A DNA stretch of 64,000 nucleotides from Paragyromitra xinjiangensis (Eukaryota > Ascomycota > Pezizomycetes > Pezizales > Discinaceae): the NCBI GenBank assembly GCA_038503065.1, contig JBCAMK010000021.1, positions 1,240,001-1,304,000 of the forward strand, given 5' to 3'. The notes under the pieces were generated by a model. It had not been told where the DNA came from. It searched no databases and saw only the letters and a program-made list of their open reading frames with translations. Numbering within the stretch: position 1 is the stretch's first letter; the number at the start of each line of letters is the position of its first letter. The translations under genes and the position numbers were made by a program. Positions 21,601 through 31,891 of the stretch are shown here, piece by piece.

Positions 21601-22939
21601 GAGGGCTTACCCTGACGATCGCCTGTCACCATTGTATTTGCTGGAAACGAAATGCAGATTCAATCGGATCGAATCTCAACCACCAATATTTGGAGAATCT
21701 CCAAACCCAAGATGTCGAAAGATCTGGTAATTCGTCCATCCGCTATCGCCAGCTCTAGCGAATACATACACAAGAAATTTCCATCATGTTCAGTTACATC
21801 CATTAACCAAACCCCTACGTTGTGCGACGTACCATTACCCACTCGCTGGTTGGCTACAGATAATCGATCGAGATCGCGCCCGTTGCTATTCGCTGTTCGT
21901 TAAGTTTCCCGCGCCGCGGGACTGGGTGCTGTCACGCACCTTGCAGCGGGACAGGAAGCCAGCTGGCGAGGCTGACGTGACATGAGGTGACATAACACAG
22001 GCCGGCGGTGAACACGTTTTAGTGGCGACCGCACGGCTGTGTGGGTGTTTTTTTTTCTCCCTCAGCGCCGGATCCGATAGTGCTTGCTAGGAGGGGGTTT
22101 GACTCGGGGTTTTTTTCGCTTATGGTTAGTTTTGCTGTCGCGGGGTTTATGGGGGAATTAGGGGTCGGCGATGGGGTTTACCAGAGGGACGGGGGTCTGA
22201 AAACGGCGGATCGTAACGGAAACGGTTGTGCGACCTTGGTTTTGGACCCCGCGTGGATTCTCCGGCGGCCAGCAGAGAGGAAGTGAGTATCGTCATCAGG
22301 CTGCACGCGGCACTGTTCTCACTGACTAAGCAACAGCTGCTGTCAGGAACAATGTATGTATGCCCCGTATCGTACGGTACTTCTCCATGTACCGTATTAC
22401 TCTCTCGCTTGCTGATCTGACTGTATGTACCAGCTTACCACTATCTCTACCAGCTCCCGGCCGATCGTAGAAACATATCCACAGCGCTTTCCCTTATTTA
22501 TAACCCCCGTCCGCCTATCTGCTGGAACATCGGCGTTTATTCGTCTATCTGCATCCAACCACATCCCCCAGTCCGTGCAGGGTTCGCTGCCTAGCTTGCG
22601 TTCCCCACACTCAACACCTTTCTTCCTCCCCCTCTGCCAGATCCCTGCGCAGTCTCATGAACTGGCCAAAGTGGAGAGACTGACATTCTCTCAAAGTGCT
22701 GCTGCTTATCCCTCTTTTCTTGCCCTTCAACCTCTACATTGTGACTTTCGCCTCTCAGCCAGCCACCACCCTGCTTACGATAACTCTGCACAGACGAACA
22801 GCTCGCTCGACGATTCATCGTTCCATTCTACTCATACAGCTGGTTATCCATACGTCCATCTACACTGAATCTCTATCTCTGCAGATTACGTCTGTGAATG
22901 CCGATTGCTGGGGTTATGACCAGTGTTGACGTGAGCTGG
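18662..22939. other. 4.3-kb intergenic region
   Basis: No protein gene is supported. TACATGTA occurs at 18859 and 19063 and a tRNA-like unit lies at 19148-19246. From about 21900 to 22300 the sequence turns GC- and CpG-rich with TGACGTGACATGAGGTGACA near 21970. This is probably the distal promoter or 5' UTR of the Mhp1-like gene. From 19.3 to 21.6 kb I see nothing structured. Confidence 0.55.
19148..19246 (+). tRNA. tRNA-like Pol III unit (intron-containing or degenerate tRNA, possibly Arg-like)
   Basis: The A-box-like TAGCCCAAGTGGAGTAGG and a perfect B box GGTTCGAATCC lie in tRNA order. The T arm GCAGG-TTCGAAT-CCTGC is fully paired. The acceptor pairs GGTC with GACC, but two of its seven positions mismatch (GGTCTTG against CTCGACC). 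CTGAT and ATCAG could form the anticodon stem around a 24-nt loop that contains CCGAAGTATTCGG, itself a hairpin, so an intron may be present. TTTTTT follows at about 19253, a Pol III terminator. The anticodon cannot be assigned safely because U33 is not evident. A pseudogene or tRNA-derived SINE head is an equal alternative. Confidence 0.4.
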
Positions 22940-25900
22940 ATGCATTTCCCACACAGAGGTAAGCACCCACCCCAGGTACTCTGATGTGAACTGCGTGAAG
23001 ACAAATACCAAACACCCCATCAATTACCTCCACACCTACTGACCAAACCCACCTGCAGAGTCCCGTTCGCGCTCAAACTCAAACCCCAACCCCTCCACCG
23101 TCTCACTCCCACCAACATCCACCTCCCCACCCGGTAAATCCACCTCACCCACACGAACCGACCCAACCGACCCCATCCTCCACCACCATCCCCACCTCCC
23201 ACACGTGCACCATCCAACCCTCCCACACACCACCTCCTCCCCATCACTAACCAACGGAACCGGCCAAAGCGCCTCCCCACCAGCGACATCCCGTCGCGGA
23301 TCATGGCTTAGCAGTTTGTCGTCTAAATTCTCCTCCAGCGCAGAAAACCAACCCCCATCATCAACACCTACCCCGCCGGAACCGAAAATCCAACCCCCAG
23401 GGTTCCTCATCAGCACGCTGAGAAAGCTATCCTCGCCAAGCACAAATGGTGGACGGTTCGGTCGCGGTGGAACTCCTGGTGTGCCGAAATGTGAGCGGAT
23501 GGTGTTGAATCGTGATGCTATGAGAGAGCGATGTAAGATTAGTGAGTTGGATGCTGGGAAGCTGAGGAAGGTGGCGTTTTGTGTCGATGTGGAGGTCGCG
23601 CCGATTGATCAGGATATGGAGGCGCGACGGGTCGAGAAGAAGCGACGGAAGGAGGCGAAGGCTGCTGAGAAGGAGAAGGAGAATGCGAATGGGAATACGA
23701 ATGGTAATGGGAGCGAGGCTTCGTCTGATAAGACGCCGGAGGCGTCATCCCCCAAGAGGGAGAAAACGAAGGAGGAGAAACGGGAGCGGAAGGAAAGGAA
23801 GAAGGAGCGAAGGGCGAACGAGAAGGTGACGCCACTGCTTGATGAGGAGAGTGTGTCACCGGGGGATACAGACCCTAGCGCGAAAGCAGGTGAGGATGGG
23901 CAGAAGGCGCCTGCTCCTGTGGTACCTCCACGCAAAATACATGCGAAACCGAATACAGACCCCGCTCGTATCTATAAACAATGTTGCCAGCTTCGCGAAA
24001 CTCAACAACTACTAAAAGTCACTGAACAGCTCGCTCTTGCGAATGGCGCAGCTGTCCTGCAGCATCTTGACCTTTCCGGCCATAAGTTCGTTCTTCCTGA
24101 CGCTGTCGCGCTCTCGGACTTCCTCGCATTAGTCCCTGTGAAGAGCCTACTCATGGAGTCCTGCGCATTGACAGACGAGATGGTCCGTGTTATCCTCTGC
24201 GGACTGGCAATCGTGAAACCACATATACCTCCACCGAAGAAAGGCGAAGAGCCACCCGGGGAACCTCTGAAACCTGGACCGGCGTTCTCAGGTCGCCACG
24301 GGAAAGCTAGAGGTGTCGTGGAGCGGATAAGTTTCAAGGATAACCAGAAGATTGGTCGTGATGGTTGGCGGTATATTAGTTTATTCATTCATATGTCACA
24401 TACGCTGAAGGCGATCGACCTTTCACTTGTAGCGCTCCCGCGCCCTCCTATTGTTTATGCCCCGTCGCATCCGGGCCATCCGGGCCATATCAAGGGTGTG
24501 AAGAGGGAGCGGACGCTGCCGGCGAATGATACGACTGCGCTGTTTTCGCGTGCGCTTGGGGAGAGGTTGATTGGTTCGGGGCTCGAGGAGTTGGCGCTCG
24601 GGGGGTGTGGGTTGACCTCAGAACAGTTGGAATGTGTGTTGGTTGGGATTACGAAAGGTGGGACGAAAAGGCTTGGGTTAGGTGGGAATAAGATTGGGGT
24701 GGATGGGATGGCGATGGTGGGGAAGTGGATTAAGGGTGGTGAGAATGGAGTGGGGTTGTGTGAGGCGTTGGATTTGTCAGGGAATAGTATACAGGTTTGG
24801 AAACTATCCACGTTTTTATATGTTTACGTATTAATGTGGAGTAGGACCATGTGGATATGATATCTGCATCTCTAACTTCTACCTCCCCTCTCCTCGCACT
24901 ATCACTATCAGGCTGCAACCTCTCCGCACTCTCACTATCAACGCTACTCCCAGCGCTCACGACACTCCCTCGATTCCGCCTTCTCGACCTCTCTAACAAC
25001 CCCCTCCTCTTCTCAGAGCAACCAGATGCACTCCCACTTCTGCGAAAATACCTACCCCGGCTCCACTCACTCCGGAAGCTACAGCTCTCAAACACAGACA
25101 TGACACCCGATCACGCAATCGCACTAAGCGAAGTCCTCCCCGAGATACCAATGCTAGCTCACTTCGACATCACCGGCAACACCGCCCTCCTCCCAACCAT
25201 CATACCTTCCAGCGGCGACGAAACCGACGCAGGAGGCCTCCACTTCAACGACGGCGGCAGCCTCGAAGAGGGCGCCGCCCTCTTCACTGCCCTTGTCGCC
25301 GCTGTCAAGGTTAGTAAGACGATTGTCAGAGTCGATACCGACGACCTGGGTGTCAATACCGGGGACGTGATTAAAGCACTTGCGAGCCGTGTTCTAGCTT
25401 ACTGTCTTCGTAATATGGAAGCTGGTGCTTGCGATGATTGGACAATCGATATGGACGTAAAGTGTACATCGCGGTCGCCATCACCAGCTGATGATGATGA
25501 CGATGATGACGATCTAGATAGTCATGAAGACGGATGGGACCAGGGTGAGAATTATGTCGTTGGTGGTACAGGCGTGGTTAAAGCGCTTGGTGTATGTTTA
25601 GGGAATAAGCCACATATGGGGAGGAGATCGAGTGGCGGGAGTCAGTATAGGGTGCCGGTGGGGATGTTGCAGAGGGTAGATACGGGTGGGAGTGTGGGGA
25701 GTTTTGCGACTGCGGATGAGGGAGATGAAGAGGGTGGGGAGAAGGCTGGGGAGATGGCGAGGATGTTGTTGGGGAGGGCGAGGAGGATTAAGGAGAGGAT
25801 TCAACCGGCGTTGAGGAAGGCGTGTTCTGGGCAGGTGGAGGAGATGCAGCATCGTGAGTTTTGGCTTCGGTTTTGGTTTTCTGGGATTGTGACTTACGCT

Positions 25901-26544
25901 AGCTTTTAGGTCGGCTTCTGTTTCTTGATGAAACATTATATCGTGTGATCCGCCGGTTTGAAGAGGAATATCCTGAGTGCCGTCTCCCGCTTGCTACGAT
26001 TTCTGAACCGCAGGAAACACCATCCCCTCGCGGCTCCCTCTCGTCTACTAACTCCGCCTCCATCCCATCCCCACATCTCGACCTCCAAGACAACCCTTCC
26101 TACGCTGTCCACTCCACCGAAATCAAGACCATCTCCCGCCGAGGCTCCGAGGTTTCACTCGCATCACGCAATCTCGACAACGAAGAAGGCCAAATGCACC
26201 GTTTCGGCCACTTCATCCGAAAAGAAGTACTCCGTCCACAAACACCCGACCACCTCCACGGCGTGACAGGCGAAGAAGTAGACGAAGAGCATGTAAGACG
26301 GATTAGAAGAGCCGTAGAAGACATGGGCGGGGAGGAGATCCGACGGAAGGTCCAAGAGGGGGGTGGCGTCGAAAAGATGATTGAGAGGATTGGAGAGGTT
26401 GGGGGGGTTTATGGGAAGGTGCTTGGTGGGGAGATTAGTGGGATGACGGATAAAGAGGTGGAGGCGGTTGTACGGTTGGAGTATTTTGGTGAGGGGATTA
26501 GGGTGGGGGATCCAGGGGGGTGGAAAGATGGGAAGGGGAGGTAG
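22940..26544 (+). CDS. mhp1: Mhp1-like cell-wall/microtubule-associated LRR protein
   Basis: Protein of 1132 residues from exons 22940-22958, 23059-24794, 24845-25853 and 25910-26544, all in phase. The start ATG yields MHFPHRESRSRSNSNPNP, a Ser/Pro-rich disordered N-terminus. A highly charged Lys/Arg/Glu segment follows (EKKRRKEAKAAEKEKE and REKTKEEKRERKERKKER), then PPRKIHAKPNTDPARIYKQC and the leucine-rich ribonuclease-inhibitor-like repeats: LQHLDLSGHKF, LEELALGGCGL, CEALDLSGNSIQ, RLLDLSNNPLL. The last exons carry an acidic run of eight Asp and a Ser-rich tail. In annotated ascomycete genomes this arrangement is called cell wall biogenesis protein Mhp1; that name is from memory. Within each of the three large exons the coding strand shifts from C-rich to G-rich (see findings). 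Confidence 0.8.
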
Positions 26545-28823
26545 GGTTTTTTGGTGACTTTTTTTGTGGACGGTGTTGGGTTCTCTTCTTGTTTGTTTTG
26601 GTAGCGGATCAATTGATGGTTCAGTTCTTGGTTTTTTTTATACCTATTCTGCTGGTTTTGTTGGTGGTGGGGTTTTTTGTGATGGGTTTCTTGGGTTTGC
26701 GTTTTGGTGCTTGTTTAGGAATTGTAATGTTAACCGTGAAATTGCAGAGGATGCTGGCGAACTGGTTGGGGGATAAAAATGGTATTTTTTTTTGTTCGCT
26801 TTTTGGTTGGTTTTGTGGTTTTGAGGGTTGAAACTCTTTCACTGCGGGTGGTGGGGTGTGGGGTGTTGGGGTTGTTACTCTTCGTCAAGGTTCGTTTTTG
26901 TGAAGGGGTATTGGGTTCGGCGGGTTGGGTTCTACTGCTGTTTTAGGTAGTGGTGAATCGGGAGGGGGTTAGCTACTGAATAACCCGTTCTATGGGCATT
27001 ACACAAGTTTTGGGCGGGGTTGACACCATTCAGTAGCTTATTTTCTAAACGTGGGTAGCGTGCGACTTACACCTCAATCATAGGTTTAGTCAATTCCTTG
27101 GATAACGTTATCTACGGTGTGTTGGTGTCTACTAGGAGTAGAGCCGTATGCGGTACTAAAAGAAGCAGATATCTAACATATCCGAAGGAGTGATATTCGT
27201 TGGTATGGCTGAAGACTTGATATATCTGATAGAGAAGGAAGATGTAGAGGGGACTTTCTGCCTCTATACAGCTGTCCAGCAAATTAGGCGTTCCACCATA
27301 TGGTTCACCGGTTAGCGTCCCCAGACCTAAAGCAGCCTCCAAATAAGCTGAATACGCTGATAGTCGATAAATAGTCAACAGCCAAAGAAAGCCAATAGGC
27401 GAGAAGTCATAGGAAACCTCATAGTAGAAAAGTCTAGGTGGGATAAGAGTACGGCCAAATAGTAGGAATAAAGCCGTATACAGCACGAATTTCATCTGTC
27501 TACTGTAGCTTCGCAAATAACAGTTGGTACATTATGAATCCTAATTCTTCTTTACAAAGTTCCCGTTTTCTTATTGACATGGCTCGTGATGGTTGGTCTG
27601 ATACTTAGCTGCGAAAGAGCTTATGTTCATCATCTGGTATTGGTAGCTTTCTCCTTATTGTTCGTAGGGTTTCGTCTCTTGATCTCCAATAGTGACTTGA
27701 TCTCAGACTTTGGAAGTGTACGTTTGTTGTAGGACTGTGTTTTCTTTCGAGAAGTATCCTTCGGGGTATTGTAGGTCGGGGATCCCTGCCCGTCCTGCTC
27801 GATTCTCGCTGGCTCCCCCGTTGGTACTGCTTCTTGGCTTGAGGATCTGAAGGGCGCAGAGATGTCGATTGGTGTGCGAAGCCCATACTTGGACGGCATA
27901 TTTATTAGCACGGATTTATAAATGAAAAGGAGGGCTTCTAATTCCTACCATTTCGCTTTCCATGAGCCAACTATTGCATAGTGGGATACGCAATAGTATG
28001 AGAGGCATATGGTTCCGCACATTAAAAAGTGAACTAAACTAATGCAACATGTAACGCTCTTGGGGTAAGGGTTCCGACCAAAAAAGAGTGTGGGAAGCCG
28101 CCTCAATGTCAAAAGTAAAAGATCTATTTCCTCCAAAGCTGTGTACGGACAGTCCCCAATTCTATGTCATACACCTTCCCCAGAAACCCCCATAGCCCTA
28201 GTTCTAAGAGCGTTGCATGTTGCATTACATGTAGTTTGATCTACATTTTAGATGTGTGGAACCATGCCTTAACATATCCTGTTGTAATATTGGGAGCGCA
28301 TAGGGAGGAATAGAATGCTTGATTGCTTGCTTGCTAGGTGGGCATACGGCCCCTATCTAAATACTCGTGTAGTAGCTCTCTCGGGTGCCCGAGTGCCCGT
28401 GTGCTCGGGTACCTGTCTCAATCATTTCCGACTCCGAAGGGCCAAGCCCCGTATTAGGAAGCATCTCCAACATATCCCTTTCTCCAAATATCGAGTGATA
28501 AATTATGACTCTTATGCGCGTGGGCGGCGTAGGCGGCGCAGGCGACAAACCATATAGATTCCGGGTAACTTGATTTACCTGCCTAACGACCCCTCACCCA
28601 GCCAACTAGTTGAATTAATAGGCTTATCTTTATTGGCACTCTTGTTCGAAAGTGGTATTAGAGAGTTCTTGGAGCAACGTATCGCAAGTTCTCTACACGG
28701 GTAAGCAGGTCAAGCCAGATGTCTTATAAGAGTGCGGGTTATCTTACAACTAGGGAATTTTACAGCCTAGAAACCAGTATCCTTCGCAGCGCCTAGTATT
28801 TTAACAGAAAGTCAAATTTCAAT
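26545..28823. other. Intergenic with inverted repeat and a possible membrane-protein gene
   Basis: The first 400 bp are G/T-rich trailer. AGCTACTGAAT at 26971-26981 is inverted at 27028-27038. A possible minus-strand gene is listed at 27112-28136. TACATGTA lies at 28226. Upstream of the second HeLo-like gene (about 28610-28700) a frame reading GLSLLALLFESGIREFL is followed by a GGTAAGC donor, possibly an unrecognised first exon. Confidence 0.5.
27112..28136 (-). CDS. Possible multi-exon membrane protein or decayed gene
   Basis: Three minus-strand frames lie in series, none with a suitable long ATG start. 28136-27945 contains SVTCCISLVHFLMC and CLSYYCV. 27897-27630 begins MPSKYGLRTPIDISAPF and is polar and charged. 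27516-27112 is rich in hydrophobic segments such as FVLYTALFLLFG, GFLWLLTIYRLSAYSAYLEA and YVRYLLLLVPHTALLL. Together they would make a protein with several membrane spans and an internal polar loop. I do not recognise the family and cannot fix splice sites with confidence, so a pseudogene is equally possible. Confidence 0.27.
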
Positions 28824-30449
28824 ATGGAACATGTTTTCCGCACTTTCAACGAGGTCTTCGAGATCTGTATGCTCATTACCGAAGCCGTCGCCGATCTTAG
28901 AAGCTGCGGGGGTTCTGAAATATCGAGGTTGATGGAATTCAAGTTCACCCACCAACAAAATATTCTTGCGGTCTTCGCAAGACAGTTTGATCACAGACTC
29001 ATCTACGATCTCGAGGATTCAGTGGTTAGGGCTGTCGAGCTTAGGCAGATCATGGTAGATATAAAGAAGACGGTAATCGACTACGAAGGCCTGGCCGCTC
29101 GTATCAAAGAGGACTATAAAGAAATGGTGGAATACATGAAAGATTGGTGGAAAACGGGCACTAGGGAATGGTCTGGTGAGGAGGGCAAAGGTGGTTCAAA
29201 AGAAAAGCGTGAACGTCTGGAAGCTGCCAAGATACGCTACCCTGGGAATATAAAATTTACTTTTGCGCCTTACGATTGGGATTTCTTCCGCCCTGAGAGG
29301 CTAGAAGAACTAATAAAAGATTTAACCACCAGTGTCAAAGAACTTGTTGAGTTTATGAAGTTCACCTTTCTCCTTCGCTTCTACGATGACGCTGTTCAGC
29401 TTAAACGATTCAAAAATGAAGTCGGGATCCTCAGATTCTCGCACCTTCTAGAAAAACGCCTGTTCATCCTAAATCCTTCGGAGGGGGAACCCGCCTCACA
29501 GTTTGGGGCTGGTGTCGTCGGGCTGATAGTCGCTCAATCATCCCGCGGGCATGACACTAGCAAATCCGTAGAACCCCGACTCTTAGCCGTAGAAATTGGA
29601 GGTATGAAGGTTTTGCTTGAGTATAAGAGATATCGTCGACACAACATTCAAAGGATCGTTGAAGAAACGGCAGAACAGATTCGGTTCCTTTCTCAGCTTC
29701 TGAGTGCGGGGGGCAGTCCTATCACCGGTCGTTCTTTCTTGAGTTATTTTCATGAACCAGAGAAATATCGATTTGGGTTGGTCTTCTGTGCCCCCCCCGG
29801 CCTGAACGAGTCAACACCACTTTCATTACACAGGGCCATTACTTCACTTCCAAGAGCCGCCCAACCAACCCTAGGCCAGCGTTTTGAGATGGCCTATACG
29901 ATAGGCTTCGCACTCACGGAGTGGTTTCTCATCGGCTGTACACACAAAAGCATAAGCAGTCACAAAATTTTCTTTGTCCGAGAGGACAGCGAGAGTGATT
30001 GGGATAATTCTTCGTTGTTTGTGGGTGGGTACGATTTCGACAGACCTGTGGGTGAAGTCGTGAATGCGCATTTTGACCACGAAGATTTCACTGCCAATAT
30101 ATATCGTCATCCAGAGCGCCAAGGCCTTCCCTCGAAAGAGGCCAAATTTGAGAAAATCCACGATATCTATGCCTTTGGCGTCTTGCTCCTAGAGATCGGC
30201 ATGTGGACGGTTTGTCAGGAATTATTGAGAGACGAAACTCTTTCTCCCGAAGCCATCAGAGATGTATTTATCGAAACCGCACGAGTTAGATTGGGCCCAT
30301 CGATGGGCCAGAGATATCGGGATGCTGTACTACATTGCTTAGAAGGGACATTTGAGGTGGAGGATGATGATGAACAGGAGACTGAGCTGATCAACGGTTT
30401 TAAGAAGGAGGTGCTCGATGTCTGTGCGGAAGGGAAACGTTTGCTTTGA
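28824..30449 (+). CDS. HeLo-like domain plus pseudokinase protein 2 (N-terminally short paralogue)
   Basis: Single-exon frame of 541 residues, clearly paralogous to the gene at 11.8-13.7 kb. Shared blocks include FNE(A/V)FEI, EF(E/K)FTHQQ, YFHEPEK(S/Y)RFGL, PTLGQRF and NIYRHP(A/E)R, and DIYAFGVLLLEIG is identical in both. The pseudokinase lacks catalytic residues: EYKRY near 265, THKSISSHK near 373 where HRD would be, and GGYDFDRP for DFG. Compared with paralogue 1 the protein begins about 75 residues later. It starts inside the first HeLo helix (HVFRTFNEVFEICM) and misses the hydrophobic MDIAGLAI tip. An in-frame TAG lies about 30 nt upstream, so any missing N-terminus must come from a spliced exon; TTTAACAG just before the ATG is a usable acceptor. 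Either it is truncated or its first exon is not recognised. Confidence 0.68.
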   Translation: MEHVFRTFNEVFEICMLITEAVADLRSCGGSEISRLMEFKFTHQQNILAVFARQFDHRLIYDLEDSVVRAVELRQIMVDIKKTVIDYEGLAARIKEDYKEMVEYMKDWWKTGTREWSGEEGKGGSKEKRERLEAAKIRYPGNIKFTFAPYDWDFFRPERLEELIKDLTTSVKELVEFMKFTFLLRFYDDAVQLKRFKNEVGILRFSHLLEKRLFILNPSEGEPASQFGAGVVGLIVAQSSRGHDTSKSVEPRLLAVEIGGMKVLLEYKRYRRHNIQRIVEETAEQIRFLSQLLSAGGSPITGRSFLSYFHEPEKYRFGLVFCAPPGLNESTPLSLHRAITSLPRAAQPTLGQRFEMAYTIGFALTEWFLIGCTHKSISSHKIFFVREDSESDWDNSSLFVGGYDFDRPVGEVVNAHFDHEDFTANIYRHPERQGLPSKEAKFEKIHDIYAFGVLLLEIGMWTVCQELLRDETLSPEAIRDVFIETARVRLGPSMGQRYRDAVLHCLEGTFEVEDDDEQETELINGFKKEVLDVCAEGKRLL

Positions 30450-31140
30450 TACATGTGTTGATGGCTTTGTATCATGACTACTTTCTTTTATCTATCTTCT
30501 AGTATTATCACTTTCCTTTATATATTTCAGGACGGGTCATAGCCATTATGATTTCAATTTGTTTCTTAGACTCTTGCAAGTCTCCTATCCAATACCTTTC
30601 TTTACACGTGTGAAAAAGGCACACCTATATGTACATGTATGTCCCAGCTTCTAAAGCACCTCGCATACAGTATCACTTGATAAATTCTTTAGGCGCACCC
30701 AACCGCTTGGGTTGTGGCACTTAGAACCGTGTAGTAATAGAGTGCTTGGTGGTGGTGGGCCTATATGCATATACTGTACTAGGTAATGAGGTCCAAGACG
30801 CCAAGGGCTAGAAGTAGCATCACGAGCTCTCCTAGTATCTGGGGCGTTCCTTCACTCCTGTATCTGAGTAGTTGTTCTCAAAGATATTACAGTCTATGGG
30901 CCGCTTGTATTGGCTCAGAGCGCAGACAGTTTTAAGGCACGGACAAATAATTAGATATCAGTGGCTATCATTTAGTTTTACCAGATAATTAAAGTACCTC
31001 CCATAGTAGCGAGCATCCTCGATCAATTCATATAGAAAAAGCTCTCAAAATAACCAAATCGTGCTAACCTTCACCTAATTATTCAAGAACTCTGGCTCAA
31101 CTCCAAAATCGTTCTAATCTCTGGGATCTCCAGATGGTCC
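30450..31140. other. Convergent intergenic spacer
   Basis: No gene seen. One TACATGTA palindrome at 30632 sits in a GTACATGTATG context. The spacer separates the 3' ends of HeLo-like gene 2 and the peroxiredoxin-like gene. Confidence 0.6.
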
Positions 31141-31891
31141 CTAGTATTCTTCATACGATGACACCAAACTAGCTCCCCCTTCACCCACAACCATTCTCCG
31201 CCAATCTATCCATTCTCTAAAGTCAGCGCTACAATCTAGCTCAACCCTACCCTCACAGGTGCTCAGACTCACCCGCTGTATATCGCCGCCTTTAAGCGGA
31301 GTACCCCATCTTAACCCCTGACCAATACCCGTAAGGGCACTAGCCAAAGGGTTCGATCGGATATAAGCTGGCTTCTTGCCCCGTGCGAGACTCTTACCCA
31401 TTCCTAAGATATCGTAAAGCTTTCCTGTGCTGTCGCTGTAGATGTCAAATGGGCATCCTGTTGCAGTGACGTAATTAGGGATGACAGAGTGGTCCCCACA
31501 CCCGACGACGAGGAGTCGCTTTCCAGCAGCTTCGACCTCTTGTGGTTTTATCGATTCGGTGAGTGCGCGAATGTAGCTGTGGTTTAGGTGTCAGCTCCTA
31601 AATAACAGAAAGTGATTTAGAGAAATTTGAAGCAACAAAAAACCCTGATTGACCCTCTAGAGCTTGTTCATAGTTCGATCTTGCTAATACTCACTCTTGA
31701 CAATCTCCACAATAGAAATGGCGAATAAAAATAATCATCGTGCTCTTCTCGGTGTCGTCATAGAGGCTTGAGAGCGGACGGGACTTGCCGTCCAGGCTGA
31801 AGACTGGGATAGCAGCAGCTTCGCTTAGTTCCTTCTCCGACGGGAGCGGCTCTGTCGCTGGTGGTGAAGCAATTGTTGATGCTGACGCCAT
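31141..31891 (-). CDS. Peroxiredoxin-like AhpC/TSA-type thioredoxin-fold protein (PRXL2/AAED1-like)
   Basis: Two exons, 31695-31891 and 31141-31576, give 210 residues. After an Ala/Ser/Pro-rich leader (MASASTIASPPATEPLPSEK) comes the thioredoxin-fold core: IPVFSLDGKSRPLSSLYDD, then MIIFIRHFYCGDCQDYIRAL with a CxxC redox pair. KRLLVVGCGDHSVIPNYV, CPFDIYSDSTGKLYDILGMG and the family-typical GDIQRVSL follow. This matches the AhpC/TSA-2 domain of vertebrate AAED1/PRXL2C and its fungal relatives, thought to be antioxidant or redox-signalling proteins; enzymatic activity here is not shown. No signal peptide is obvious, so cytosolic location is likely. Confidence 0.85.

Noticed and set aside
23036..23443. 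Minus-strand frames with Gly/Val-rich sequence
   Set aside because: They are antisense to the C-rich start of the Mhp1-like exon 2; composition explains them.
23539..23935. Plus- and minus-strand Arg-rich and Ser-rich frames
   Set aside because: They are shadows of the Lys/Arg/Glu-rich segment of the Mhp1-like protein.
13980..28571. CCGGGTAACTTG shared upstream of HeLo-like genes 1 and 2
   Set aside because: A single 12-mer in differing orientation to the genes is weak evidence for a common promoter element.
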